From Triplophysa rosa (Eukaryota; Chordata; Actinopteri; Cypriniformes; Nemacheilidae), in assembly GCF_024868665.1 (NCBI RefSeq), contig NW_026634370.1, positions 1-64,000 on the forward strand: a stretch of 64,000 bases of DNA, in the 5' to 3' direction. Under the pieces are notes generated by a model. That model was not told the origin of the DNA. It ran no database searches and saw nothing but the letters and a program-made list of their open reading frames with translations. Positions 26,301-34,078 of this stretch are shown one piece after another. The number at the start of each line of letters is the position of its first letter. The stretch's first letter is position 1. The translations under genes and the position numbers were made by a program.

Positions 26301-26509
26301 AGAGCCGGTTAACTCTTATTGCAATTTCCTCCGTTCCCTCTCTCTCTTTCCTGAGCTACAGTATATTTATGTTAATTAATGTCATTGTTTATAGAAGTGA
26401 GACAGCGAGGTTTTATCATGCAGTAAAGGTTTATTCTTGCACGCATGCATCTTCTCACCTCGCTGCTGTCCTCCCGAGCCTCTCCCTCTTCTGCACTACC
26501 GGCCTCCAT
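2269..26509 (-). CDS. shtn1: Shootin-family protein (shootin-1-like), multi-exon gene, supported coding span
   Basis: Shootin-1 is known as a neuronal clutch adaptor that couples actin retrograde flow to L1-type adhesion and acts in neuronal polarity. The exons, in transcription order, are 26509-26459, 24343-24283, 19131-19037, 13570-13408, 12392-12295, 10637-10559, 6650-6556, 6347-6201, 5574-5421, 5251-5098, 4947-4877, 4774-4671, a possible 15-nt exon 2798-2784, and 2334-2269. Every junction has AG and GT signals and phases match throughout, giving about 446-451 residues before the last exon. Residues about 20-310 are coiled coil with shootin blocks such as MVIEEVN, KALEDVA and QLEILEEEKKE. 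A proline run follows at about 333-355, then SSLIAIMRK, AVNEMMERIKHGVVLRPV and MEELKGIL, which match the shootin C-terminus. The predicted length fits the short shootin isoform (about 456 residues in mammals). The N-terminal exon encoding the mammalian LKEQAIGEYEDLR-type segment was not found. The family is certain; the paralogue (shtn1 or another fish shootin) is not. Confidence 0.88.
2784..2798 (-). CDS. shtn1: possible 15-nt shootin microexon (RFGTK)
   Basis: On the minus strand a pyrimidine-rich acceptor ending CTGCAG is followed by 15 bases encoding RFGTK and then a GTACGC donor. It is phase 0 to phase 0, so it could be included or skipped without changing the frame between 4671 and 2334. 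The splice signals are good, but a 15-nt match alone is weak evidence. Confidence 0.4.
3088..3533. mobile_element. hAT-like MITE nested in the 3046 element
   Basis: The ends are AGGGCTGGGACGATA and ATCACAGCCCTAG. It is flanked by CTGCGAAT and TTGCGAAT, an 8-bp duplication with one mismatch. The copy at 21 kb keeps the single unduplicated site. The interior shares a segment (CCGAAAGCCAGAGGGCGCTC) with 42878-43334 in the opposite orientation, so the two belong to one family. Confidence 0.75.
3605..4303. mobile_element. second insert in the 3046 MITE, carrying a SINE fragment
   Basis: Its left edge reads CCATGTTCACACTTGA and its right edge TCAAACGTGAACACGG, which are complementary ends. The uninterrupted MITE copy joins the flanks directly. 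Exact boundaries are uncertain by a few bases. Confidence 0.55.
3745..3853 (-). repeat. tRNA-derived SINE fragment
   Basis: It contains the fish SINE body ATTTGGCACGCAGACGCTTT followed by a reversed tRNA-like segment with B-box (GGGCTCGAACCC) and A-box (CTGAGCTACAGG). Related copies lie at 24033-24184 and 49120-49254. Confidence 0.7.
4671..4774 (-). CDS. shtn1: shootin-like coding exon (AVEEMMDRIKKGVHLRPV-equivalent)
   Basis: The exon encodes KGAVDDVKEKAVNEMMERIK and HGVVLRPVKGQDTK, a near match to the signature shootin segment AVEEMMDRIKKGVHLRPV. It is entered in phase 1 (G joined to AG gives Glu) and exits in phase 0. Confidence 0.92.
4877..4947 (-). CDS. shtn1: shootin-like coding exon (SLMSMIRK-equivalent)
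   Basis: The 71-nt exon encodes SLIAIMRKSSKGGKGSSKPE and QVP. It is equivalent to shootin SLMSMIRKRSHPSGSG, which follows the proline run. It is basic and serine-rich. Both phases agree with the flanking exons, and the donor is GTGACC. Confidence 0.86.
5098..5251 (-). CDS. shtn1: shootin-like proline-run exon
   Basis: The exon encodes VKDLQEPMRS, then a GIAPPPAPLPQ segment and an uninterrupted run of 17 prolines, ending CNPI plus two bases. Shootins carry a similar PPPPPP...NPI(R/S)SL motif. The coding strand is C-rich, so the plus strand is a long G-rich purine tract. Poly-proline here could bind profilin or SH3 proteins, which is inference only. Confidence 0.9.
5105..5215 (+). repeat. G-rich purine tract opposite the proline codons
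   Basis: The plus strand carries repeated GGAGG and GGGGG runs because the minus strand encodes polyproline. Several runs of four or five G in close succession make G-quadruplex formation possible, which is inference. Confidence 0.6.
5421..5574 (-). CDS. shtn1: shootin-like coding exon (LKQQLELLEEDKKE block)
   Basis: The 154-nt exon encodes a Glu/Lys-rich heptad region (QLVQLQRQLEILEEEKKETE) matching shootin LKQQLELLEEDKKELE. It ends with one base that forms Val with the proline-rich exon. Confidence 0.92.
6201..6347 (-). CDS. shtn1: shootin-like coding exon (LLKALDE block)
   Basis: The exon has exactly 49 codons. It includes KQKQTNRQSMILMQQADPS and QLLKALEDVANVTKTLEEER, equivalent to shootin KRQSHLLLQSS and QLLKALDENAKLTQQLEEER. 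It is phase 0 at both ends. Confidence 0.92.
6556..6650 (-). CDS. shtn1: shootin-like coding exon (EYE-M/LELEKDLR block)
   Basis: The 95-nt exon encodes SMMATHEYENMKEQLDLEQD and then LRQKAETYAHE, matching the shootin segment VEEYEEMQVNLELEKDLRK. It is one of the most conserved stretches of the family. It ends in phase 0. Confidence 0.92.
6840..7385. repeat. degenerate AT-rich tandem repeat
   Basis: Units of roughly 12-24 bp built from variants of ACAGTATTAGTATATACTGT and ATTAATATTCATAGTATT recur for about 550 bp. Both strands stay open as long low-complexity reading frames (repeated NTVN/YTN peptides), an effect of the repeat rather than coding selection. Confidence 0.85.
7505..7621. mobile_element. 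short hairpin MITE (TTAA-bounded)
   Basis: The ends are TTAAAGTGATACTTCACCC and its complement GTGAAGTATCACTTTAA around a short interior with the CTCACC/GGTGAGTAAATGATG motif. Larger relatives are at 20350-20684, 33664-34078 and 39362-39666. Confidence 0.8.
7947..9857. mobile_element. Tol2-like hAT element, non-autonomous
   Basis: The termini CAGTGGTGTAAAG (left) and CTTTACACCTCTG (right) resemble Tol2 ends, with subterminal repeats of ACTTAAGTA and TACTCAAGT. An exact 8-bp duplication CGATAAAT flanks it (7939-7946 and 9858-9865). No transposase coding is visible in 1.9 kb. Inside, 8280-8375 and about 9250-9345 form a second inverted pair. Confidence 0.9.
10559..10637 (-). CDS. shtn1: shootin-like coding exon (coiled coil)
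   Basis: The 79-nt exon encodes TKEQAEMKELYKTIEQQTKT and IKRFNR, plus a final G that forms Val with the next exon (NRVSM, as in mammalian shootin). The donor is GTAAGT. Confidence 0.84.
10733..11375. mobile_element. PIF/Harbinger-type element with a MADF-domain remnant
   Basis: Inverted termini AGGTCAGTTTATGGTTCTGC and its complement extend for about 40 bp (TACGGCGTAGG repeats). They are flanked by TAA (10730-10732 and 11376-11378), the short target typical of Harbinger elements. No DDE transposase is present. Confidence 0.85.
10950..11108 (-). pseudogene. MADF/Myb-like ORF remnant of the Harbinger element
   Basis: The ATG at 11108-11106 opens MVSIDIDQVTERLIEEVRKY and continues THLYDSSSANYKDCQMAANS then WREISSNVG. 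The leucine-initial helix, LYD, YKD and W..I spacing are those of the MADF DNA-binding domain encoded by the second ORF of Harbinger elements. It runs out of homology after about 50 residues. It was probably once an exon. Confidence 0.7.
11545..11960. mobile_element. probable MITE relic
   Basis: A left sequence AAACTGCGTCCGCAATCGCC with CATACTATATAGTAGGCG is typical of a common fish MITE, and a degraded counterpart (GTGTCTGAAATGTAGTCATAC) lies near 11915-11940. Ends and target duplication are not clear. Confidence 0.4.
12295..12392 (-). CDS. shtn1: shootin-like coding exon (coiled coil)
   Basis: The 98-nt exon encodes DLQETVSSLLEEKKQW and then CQLQEQKRQIEELTAL, aligned with the shootin IVSVQEEKKILAIELENL region. 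The acceptor TTTCACAG and donor GTGAGT are strong. It ends in phase 0. Confidence 0.85.
12590..13256. mobile_element. hAT-like non-autonomous element
   Basis: The inverted ends are TAGGGTTGCCAACTGTCCCG and GTTGGCAACCCTA. It is flanked by CTTGTAAG and CTTGCAAG, an 8-bp duplication with one mismatch. The interior contains a short CA-rich tract and no coding. Confidence 0.85.
13408..13570 (-). CDS. shtn1: shootin-like coding exon (NKENKTLK-equivalent block)
   Basis: The 163-nt exon starts LNCENRKLKYLSL, equivalent to shootin LNKENKTLKRISM. It continues with an acidic, serine-rich stretch (SLEEESDQQDPSSDPF) in place of the mammalian acidic linker, and ends with one base (G) that joins AT of the next exon to give Asp. 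Confidence 0.86.
13858..14089. mobile_element. hAT MITE
   Basis: The ends ATGGGTTTTCAAAC and GTTTGAAAACCCCTGG are inverted. It is flanked by TATAGACC and TATAAACC (8 bp, one mismatch) and sits inside an older hairpin MITE remnant that starts near 13790. Confidence 0.8.
14285..14488. repeat. palindromic AT-rich MITE, target of the DIRS insertion
   Basis: TTTGAGTTAAATCAAATTAGC and its complement pair across about 150 bp. The remainder (about 18456-18475) lies beyond the DIRS element, which evidently inserted near its right end. Confidence 0.65.
14843..15720 (+). pseudogene. DIRS Gag-like remnant
   Basis: A Cys-rich start (CCSRGCNTLIEEGDG, CPHCGQLTIQ) is followed by an acidic serine segment (AASEGDLLASDSNNSSELPP), RSRLDTWYLGF, and SSLDGGAARGYVDVPQ in shifting frames. 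The order matches the N-terminal protein of fish DIRS elements. Several frameshifts and stops break it. Confidence 0.7.
16029..16958 (+). pseudogene. DIRS RNase H end and tyrosine recombinase N-terminal part
   Basis: A 309-codon open frame contains a degraded DLFAS...THCPL-type stretch early (frame-shifted). From about residue 135 it carries the recombinase core-binding region (TITQARAQATRRLNACKWCL, LSPSTLNVYVAAIAAHHDS). It continues with the catalytic-domain start, in which Arg of KRVADLQAFSV is the likely first catalytic arginine, and then LRPRPGYVPKV before a premature stop. Confidence 0.78.
16965..17386 (+). pseudogene. DIRS tyrosine recombinase C-terminal part, frameshifted
   Basis: It continues the recombinase in two frames: LCPVRALRLCLDRTQSRRSS and EQLFVCFG (16965-17150), then RALSTRSIASSWALARGASL...FARSYSL (17201-17386). 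The catalytic His-x-x-Arg reads Leu-Ser-Thr-Arg, so the histidine is lost, while Arg and the presumed nucleophile Tyr (in RSYSL) remain. It is almost certainly inactive. Confidence 0.75.
18077..18181 (+). repeat. DIRS internal complementary region
   Basis: The first half (CCCCATCTGTCGGCTCGACA...GGGAAC) is the reverse complement of the left terminus. The second half (AACGTCTTGGTTATGG...) is the reverse complement of the right terminus. They share AAC at the join (about 18122-18125). Confidence 0.9.
18504..18753. mobile_element. hAT MITE (CAGTGGTTCTCAAAC family)
   Basis: The inverted ends are CAGTGGTTCTCAAACTGG and GTTTGAGAACCACTG, flanked by TTTTACAT and CTTTACAT (8 bp, one mismatch). The interior is non-coding. 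Confidence 0.88.
19037..19131 (-). CDS. shtn1: shootin-like coding exon (MVIEEVN block)
   Basis: The 95-nt exon completes a GTT codon and encodes SQMVIEEVNVLT followed by LEIEKSCRENAEALATK. It corresponds almost residue for residue to the shootin MVIEEVN to ALATK region. It ends in phase 0, matching the next exon. Confidence 0.9.
20350..20684. mobile_element. near-perfect hairpin MITE
   Basis: The left arm, starting AAAGGGATTGTTCACCC, pairs along almost its whole length with the right arm ending GGGTGAACTATTACTTT. The central loop is near 20505-20525. Confidence 0.88.
21094..21490. mobile_element. MITE, uninterrupted relative of the 3046 element
   Basis: The ends TTAAAGGTCCAGTGTATG and CATTGGACCTTTAA are inverted. 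It retains the unoccupied sites of both inserts found in the 3046-4562 copy. Confidence 0.85.
24033..24184 (-). repeat. tRNA-derived SINE
   Basis: The body GCATTTGGCAGATGCTTTAA is followed by a reversed tRNA-like head with B-box GGGATCAAACCC and A-box GTGCTACAGGG. It lies 100 bp from a shootin exon. Confidence 0.75.
24283..24343 (-). CDS. shtn1: shootin-like coding exon, start of coiled coil
   Basis: This 61-nt exon encodes CQRLTAERDEAERQLKHIKR and leaves one base (G) for the next exon. It aligns with the shootin segment CDKIRQERDEAVKKLEEF. The acceptor TTTAG and donor GTAAAT are clear on the minus strand. Confidence 0.85.
24609..25802. mobile_element. hAT-type element with about 300-bp inverted repeats
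   Basis: An exact 8-bp duplication GATTTTCC flanks it (24601-24608 and 25803-25810). The termini are GGTAACACTTTACATTAAGG and its complement, and the arms 24609-24915 and 25497-25802 are strongly complementary. The middle has repeated TTCATAACTCATTAATAAATG motifs. No transposase coding is seen. Confidence 0.92.
25836..25910 (+). repeat. tRNA-like SINE head
   Basis: It contains A-box TGTAGCTCAATTGGTAG and B-box GGGTTCGATCCCG at tRNA spacing, ending in ACACAC-type sequence. The stems do not form a good cloverleaf, so it is called a SINE-related repeat rather than a functional tRNA gene. Confidence 0.65.
26459..26509 (-). CDS. shtn1: shootin-like coding exon 1 (start codon)
   Basis: The ATG at 26509-26507 opens 17 acidic codons (MEAGSAEEGEAREDSSE), followed by a GTGAGA donor. 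No in-frame coding is seen upstream, and the exon ends in phase 0 as the next exon requires. The mammalian protein also starts with a short acidic stretch, so this start is plausible though poorly conserved. Confidence 0.72.
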
Positions 26510-26639
26510 CTCTCTCACTGCTTACAATGAACAAGGTGCTCATTCACACAGCAATCAATATTTGAAAAAAATAAACATATATAATGTTTTTCCTAGTACA
26601 TTTTTAACAGCCTAGATGTTAGCGCAACAAAAAAATCAG

Positions 26640-26900
26640 TACCACAGCCGGTAGCATCCATTCCATCCACACAGCAGACTCAACGAGTGTACCAGCCGGG
26701 CGGTTGCAGCGGGAGTTTCCCCCTCCTCACCCAAATTCTCAATTCTACTATGGCGAAGAGTTGGCTCATGATTATTAATCAGTTTACGTGACGTTCGACT
26801 AATATGCTTAGTTGTTGTAGATCACGTGACAGACCACTTCCGGAGCCCCTCCCCTAGAAACATCCTACAAACTCCGCTAGCTCTTTTTATTAGGTCGATG
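26640..26900 (-). promoter_or_regulatory. candidate promoter of the shootin-like gene
   Basis: It lies 130-390 bp upstream of the start codon. It holds the palindromic E-box TCACGTGA (26822-26829), a TGACGT CRE-like half site (about 26790) and an ETS-like CTTCCGG (about 26839), and is GC-richer than its surroundings. The transcription start is not visible, so this is inference from position and motifs. Confidence 0.4.
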
Positions 26901-29900
26901 GCAGTTTAGGATATGATAAGTTAGCTGGGGTTTACTGGCCCATTTTAAGGTTGGCTAAGTCCGTCAAACACTAAATAGGGTTATTTACAGCCACAATAAC
27001 GCAAAACACGATTTTATGTTGATAGTCCTCGTTCCCTTATGTTTGGTTGGTTTATTTGTTATACAAATGGAAATCAATACACCACAAAAAATGGTCAATT
27101 TTCGTTAGGGCTCAATTGTAGAAATGCTCTAACCTCTGTTCACCTGGAAAGGTTTTGTAAAGTTTTCTAGTAAAGTTATTTTAACTCAGTTAAAGCTACA
27201 TAAGTAGCAGACTGATAACTACATCTCATCACCCCGTTCCCAGCTGTTCTGGGCATGGTCATGTTTCTCATCTAGACTAGACTTTTATGAGCTCATGAAC
27301 ATCTTATTTTTACGCAACAGTTCCACCTGGTGTCACAATCTGGTCTAACGCCGTATTAGAGAATATTACAATGCACGTTTAGCAAAAATAGTTCTTTAGG
27401 ATGATCTCTGCTTCTTTTGCGCTGTGGGTGCAACATATAACGTCAATGGAGACTGTTTTCGACGATGCATTGCTTGTAGGGCTCCGATAAATTTATGCAG
27501 TCGTTCCAGCTGGGTATATTGAGCGTCATGACATGGCCACTAGGGGGCCCAGACATTGAAGGGTTAGGTCACCCAACATTGAACATTATTTTGCTCACCC
27601 TCATTTCATTCTAAACCTAGATAACTTTCTTTTCCGCAGAACACAAAGAAAATATTTTGAAGAATGTTGGTAACCGAACAACATCGGCCCCCATTGACTT
27701 CTTTTATGTTTCACATATAGGATGAGGGTGGGTAACGGATAACAGCATTTTTTTGTCTGAACTATCCTTTTGGAATGAAATGAGGATTTTGTCTTAAAAG
27801 CTTGATTTTAATTTGAATAGTAAAAACATTGCATCTTTATACAGATCATTGACATGATTCATGATCTGTATCCAAATTTATTTATATTTCTTGTTGTTTC
27901 TGTTTTACTATTATTGCACAGATCATTTTATTCATACTCCCCCGATACTCCCCTGTCTGCCTGACTTCTCATTAGAGAAAAAACCCAGGCAGAGATGTAA
28001 ATCATTCTATACATTTCTCCATATTTCTCTATATAACACTGTCTAACAGGGATTCTATAGCAGATTCATATTTTAAGAAAAACTATTGTTTTACCTGCAG
28101 ATTATTAACAATTGCATCAGGTTGACAAGTGGGCTGCATTAAATCCAAATGTAATCAAGATCTGTGATCTGATCATGACCTTAAAATGCAATTACAAATC
28201 ACTAGAAACACATTTTGTGTGCTTATATGTTTTTTTTTTTGTGCTGTGTAATACAATTACATTTATGCAATGACATATTGAAGTTGTCAGTGATGTACTG
28301 TATACAGTATAGTCAGTCATCTGAGTTTCCTCTCAAATTCCAATCACAAGTGGTCAAAGGAGACAATTGTAATACAACGTGTGATCAATCTCTGTAATGT
28401 TTTGTGAATGGATCACTGGAGTATAAAGTGAGGGAGCGAAAGTATTAATGAAGAGAATACAATAATAGAAAATGCTCCAAAAGTAGACGAGTATTAATAG
28501 ACAGAGTTCATCATTGAATGTAACAAATACTTTACAAATGTAATTTGTCATCTTGTCATATGCTAAAATAATTTAAGAATGACACAGTGATGAAAATACC
28601 GAACCAAGTCGTGTCACAGGAATGAAATCCCTCCCTATGTTCCAAGAAGGTTCATACACTGTGTTCTTTGTTTCTTCGCAGTGGAGCGTGGCTGAATTTC
28701 CTCAAGCCTGTGTAGAATGTGAAGGCTATATGGATTAAACCTGGGGTCTCACAGCGGTAACACAATTGTTTCTCTTCGGCTGTTGCTAGACCCGAAGGGT
28801 CTAATACTCTATAAAATGTAAACACATTTCTGTTTGAGGTGCTCAGTAAATCTTTCAAGGAAATTACTAGCCTTGTTTTATTCAACTAAAGTGACATTTT
28901 AATGAAAAATGCTGAAACTTTTGGTACATATGCTTTCGCCGAGTGAAATCGGGTCCAGGTATCTCACCCCAGAACTAAAAAAAAAACATTCTTAAAAAGA
29001 AAGATTTTGATAAGTCTTAAATGTTCAGCTTCATTCAAGGAATAGTTCATTGACTTTCCATAGTAGGAATAAAAATGACTATGGTCAAGTAAATTTTTGG
29101 GTGAACTATTCCTTTCAGATGTTTTTGATTGATGGGTGATCAATCAGTTCATTCTGATTAATCATGTAAAAGTACAGAAGATAAGACCCACCCTTTTGGC
29201 AAGGCGTTCGGTTTGACTGGAATGAATGTTGACAAATGCAGTCAAATGCAGATCTTATTGACGTGAAAGATTTTTGGAATTTGTGCAAGATCTAAGTACA
29301 TTTTGTAAAAACGAAAAAAAAAGAAAAAGTCACAATATTCTACTAAATGCTGACATTGATAGATTGATTTCTTCATCGAAAACACCTCTAATCTCTGTTT
29401 AAGCCTCTAAACAGTTTTTCCCTCTCAGAAACGTCAGTGTGGTTTGATAACGCTATGCAGGTTACTCTTTGATTGTGGGACTGCTAAGCAAATATTTGAC
29501 ATGTTACAGTGATTCAACAGTGAATTGTGTTAAGGCATTGCCAGATATTCTCTCCCTTTTAGAAAGGAATGGAATAGAGAAGGAGTCGTGGAACAAGTAA
29601 GTCATATGTTACTTTGTTTAACATTAGAGGTTTTTACAGCAAGATTCATAAAAGTTTTTTTCTGGATTTTTTATCAGCAAGGAATGTTGTGGTTTGAACA
29701 TTTCCCAATGCTTTATAGCGGCGTTCTTTCCACATATTGCTAAAACATCAAACATTTTGAAAAGGCAGAGACTCTAGGCTAAAGTATATACAAATGAGTC
29801 TGATTCTGTTGTATCCATACTCCGAGTCACCACAAAGCTTTACTTTAAGTTTTTGATGCGATTAGTTACAGAACTGCTTTAAGATAAAGTGGAGATTTGT

Positions 29901-30350
29901 GCTTTTGTTTTGGCTAAAGATTAAGATTAGAAAAACACTTTACATGATCAACATAATATTGCTAAAGGCTTTTGTATTTATTACAAAAAGTATTATTTTT
30001 TTATAAAATGTATTAATTTAAATTAAGGAAATTCCTGATCAAATAAAATATAGGGCATACAAAAATAATTTTAGACTTAGATACCAGCATCCTTGGAATA
30101 ATATACTGTTCTTTATCTGAAAGCAAAAAGTAAGATTTTCTACAATAAATTAATTAAATATGAAGAAAAATGAAATTAAATGTTTTTTCAGCTTCAGATC
30201 ACGGACAGGGAAGTTGAAGAAAACTTTTGAAAAGGTTTAGCTAATTAATATTAAATATGCAAAAATATGCATGCAGACGTTATTTTGTTGATTTTCTCAA
30301 GTGCTTGGGCGGTTTTTATTTAATATTTATTCTTTCTGATTTTCACTAAT
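26901..30350. other. intergenic AT-rich DNA with MITE relics
   Basis: No coding is recognised. Fragments of the CACCCAAAAATG hairpin MITE family occur at about 27580-27770 and 29036-29117. The latter has complementary ends AGGAATAGTTCA and TGAACTATTCCTTT. Confidence 0.5.
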
Positions 30351-30354
30351 CAGG

Positions 30355-30610
30355 TAGGCATATCTGACGACTGACGAGTATAATTAAAAATAAAACTCAG
30401 ATTTTCGTCGTAGTAGTGTTTCGGTGCGTTCGGCTCGTTGCAGCGGCGCACAGACCCATCGTCTATGACATCCAAGTATCGCGAGAGCGTTATGAAATCT
30501 ATGCTTTTGAATCGCTCTCGCGGTATTCTGATGTCATGCGTCAATCGGTTTGCGCAGTTCGGCATGAAGTCGAACACACCTCTTTTTCCTTTACCACGTG
30601 ATCTGACAAA
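30355..30610. repeat. imperfect inverted repeat with a strong central hairpin
   Basis: GACATCCAAGTATCGCGAGAG (30467 onward) pairs with CTCTCGCGGTATTCTGATGTC (to about 30535). Weaker complementarity extends over about 250 bp, which explains why both strands encode similar peptides (SRERYE...LSRYSDV and PRERFK...LSRYLDV). Confidence 0.75.
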
Positions 30611-30984
30611 CTTATCATGTTAGTTCATATGTGACGCCACGGAACAGATCCTGGAGTTAAGTAGCGTTTGTGTACATGCTGTAAAACTCCCGGGTTGTTA
30701 TTTGTTCTTTGGGATGGCCATGATGCAATGAAACGTTATCACCGCGCACCCGGTCTGAGGTAAATTTCAACTTACAGTGCAACTTTTAATATTATTCTAT
30801 AGGCGGATACGTGTACACGTCGCCGGTTGTAACGTACACGTCGCAGTTTGGTAACTGTAGTTTATCATGAATAGTGCCATTCATACAGTACTGCAGTCCT
30901 TTATGAATCACTCCACCTTAACAGTTATACGACTGATTTATTTAAACACTGTAGGCAGGTGTGAATTCTGCTGACCTTAAAAAG

Positions 30985-32843
30985 ATGCTGACTTATGAAG
31001 GTAAACATGCCTAAAAGATTTGCATGCGCAGGATAACATTTGTAAAAGCGTACGTGACATTGCAAGCATAAAATAAATTTGCATTCGCAAAAACGTTTTG
31101 TAAAGGTGTAAATCAAGCTGCAAGCGAAACAAAACATGTTTTGCAGCATTGTATCATTTTTCGTAAGCGTAATTCATGTGTTGTGAAACGGCAACTTCAT
31201 ATTACGTCAAATAATTATGATCTGTATTCTTCTGACCTCCGTTTTTTCCACGCTTACACTTTTGACACGTTTTTTGCGTTGAAATACGGCCAAAAGCATT
31301 GCGAGTCTGTAAACAGAGGTGTGCAAACACAAAGATGTTATGAACTGCAAAACGGATTCATCGCGCAGAACCTGTCTTTGTGTATGTAAAATAAATCTGT
31401 TGCAAACGTCTTGCCTACGCAGTCGAAACTGTTTCTTGCAAGAACCCGATGTGTACGGTTCCGTCTCGCTTGCGCTTACACTTTTTGGCACGAATCTCTC
31501 ACTAATTTGAGTTTGCAAGCATGAAGTGGGAGGCGGGGCTACCTTCTTGTGACCAATCAAATGAGGTTCCTGATGACTCATCGTTTTCTCTTATCTCATT
31601 GGTTCAATAACGCGCCAGTCAAGCAGACATCAGTCACTTAAATGCATGCACCCAGACGATCATAGATATCTAATACTTAATATATACGATTCTTTAATCA
31701 TTTAGCTGATTGACATGTGTCGATACTGAATTCTTAGCTGGTGTCTTGGAAAGAAAATCTTGTTTAAAATGTATTTAATTATCAGCGCTATAAATTCTAT
31801 ACATCATGTAAATCTGCTTAAACCATGAACTATAATTATACAATCTACAATTAAAACAGTTAATACCAAGTTTATAGGTCTCGCGTTTATGCAGTGCTTC
31901 TTCCCAACAATACCAGAAGCCATAATTTACTGCAAATGGCTGAGATTTGGGTGACTCGAGTTCTCAACACGTTTTTATAGTTTTTAACTATTTATGCAGG
32001 ACATTTATAAAATGTGCATAGCTAATATGCATAGTATGCTAAATCCTGGGAAAACCTAAACTCCAATAAGTCTTAATCAATTGGTTGTGGACTAAGCAGG
32101 TGGGAGTGGGACAGTCGCAAATGAAGCCTATCCAATACAGCATCCATCATCAAATCCTTAAGAGACAATTCAAATTAGAGTGTAAATTCTCATACATTTG
32201 GAATTAACAGTTTTAATTATAGATTGTAGCATCAGTTCAATGGTTTAAGCACATTTTCATGATGTACAGAATTTCTATCCTTATGAAATTAACCATGTTT
32301 TTGTAGTAGCAACCATGGTGTTAGGATTACCATTGGCAAACCCATAGTTTTACTGTGGTTAAACAATTATTTTTTAATTTTCGTAAGGGTATATAGTAGT
32401 AATTCAACACATGTCAGTCAGGTTAATGTTTAAAGAATCGTGTACAAATGAGATATCTATGATCGTCTAGGTGCATGCATTAAAGTGTCTGCTTGACTGG
32501 CACGTTATTGAACCAACCAGATAAGAGAAAACGATGAGTCATCAGGAACCTCATTTGATTGGTCACAAGAAGGTAGTAAGAAGGTCAGAAGAATACAGAT
32601 CATAATTATTTGACGTAATATGAAGTTGCCGTTTTACAACACATGAGAATTACGCTTACGAAAAATGATACAATACTGCAAAACGTGTTTTGTTTCGCTT
32701 GCAGCTTGATTTACACCTTTACAAAACTTTTTTGCGAATGCAAATTTATTTTATGCTTGCAATGTCACGTACGCTTTTACAAATGTTAACCTGCGCATGC
32801 AAATCTTTTTGGCACGATTTTACCTTCATACTGACTAAAGCTT
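30985..32843. mobile_element. foldback element with long interrupted inverted repeats
   Basis: The block 31000-31245 is complementary to 32583-32830, and 31540-31670 is complementary to 32440-32575. The left side carries about 290 bp (31246-31539) missing from the right. The central 0.75 kb is unique and non-coding. The outer duplication is not obvious, so superfamily assignment is open. Confidence 0.8.
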
Positions 32844-33663
32844 ATCTGATTAAGAGCAAAATCAGTTAATCGATTGATGGAAATGTGTATTTCTCTATGT
32901 AGTGCAAAACAAAACCTTTGGTGCGAACACCTTTATTGCTGCGAGTATTGTCATTTGTAATGAACTCACAATGAGGGGCGATGCACATAAAAATGCATTT
33001 TTATATCAGAAGGAAAAGTGGTTCGTGTTTTGAATTGTGTAGCTTTTTTGTTTAACAAGGTATGATGACTTTTTTTAGGAAGAAATTAAAATACTGGAGC
33101 CAATAGTGAAGACCAATAATTGAAAGAAAGATTTGTTTCTTTTTAAGGACAGTTTATCGAACTTATTTGTTTTGTTTTACAAATAAAAACACGTTTCTAA
33201 CAGTTTTACTTTTTATCATTTTCACTGTCTGATGAATTTTCACCTCCTGTAAAGCAAGTATCAGTTTGACTTTTTTCTCAAAACCCTGCATTATGTTACA
33301 TTGAGTTGCAGTTCTTCTTTTCTGTGTTGAGTGCTTTTGCTCCTTAACACTGAAAGTCAGCGTGTAGTACACTGTGAACTGTGCTGATGCAAGTTTCCGT
33401 TGCTCTCTAACCAATCAGACAGCTAGGTCGCACTCAAAAGACCACTGTAACTTAAAAATGTAAAATGAGGCCCCATCTTTGGCACGTTGACTACAGAACC
33501 TCTTTTTGAACAAAGTTTTGAGGTTACAAAAAAGACATGCTATTGATGTATTCGTGTGTTCATGATTGCTTATTTTTGACAATTCAGAATCCATTACTAG
33601 TTGTGATAGTGGTAAAATGTTATGGTGCAAACAACAGTCAAGTCAGTTTTATTACATATTTTT

Positions 33664-34078
33664 TTAAAGGGATACTCCACACAAAAATAAAAATTCTGTC
33701 ATCTGTTACTCACCCTCAAGTTGTTCCAATGTCTTTGTTCCGTTGAACACAAAGAAAGATAATTTGGAAGAATGTTAGCAACTGACATTTCTGGGACATC
33801 GTTGACTATCAGTAGGAAAAATGATTGTAATTTTTTTTGTTTTGTTGAACACAAAAAATTAGATTTTGAAGAATTTAGGAAAGCAAACAGTTCTAGGGCA
33901 CCTTTGACTTCTGACTACCATTTTATATTTTCCTACTATGGTAGTCAATGATGTCCCAGAAATGTCAGTTGCTAACCTTTTTCCAAAAATCTTTCTTTGT
34001 GTTCAACAGAACAAAGAAATGTATACAGGTCAGTGGGTGATTATGACAGAATTTTTGGGTGGAGTATCCCTTTAAAGT
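33664..34078. mobile_element. hairpin MITE
   Basis: The ends AAAGGGATACTCCACACAAA and GGTGGAGTATCCCTTTAAAG are inverted. Inner segments (CTTTGTTCCGTTGAACACAA / TTGTGTTCAACAGAACAAAG) also pair. Confidence 0.82.

Noticed and set aside
31207..31581. 124-codon minus-strand frame
   Set aside because: It lies in the left arm of the foldback element, has no recognisable domain, and is not preserved in the right arm.
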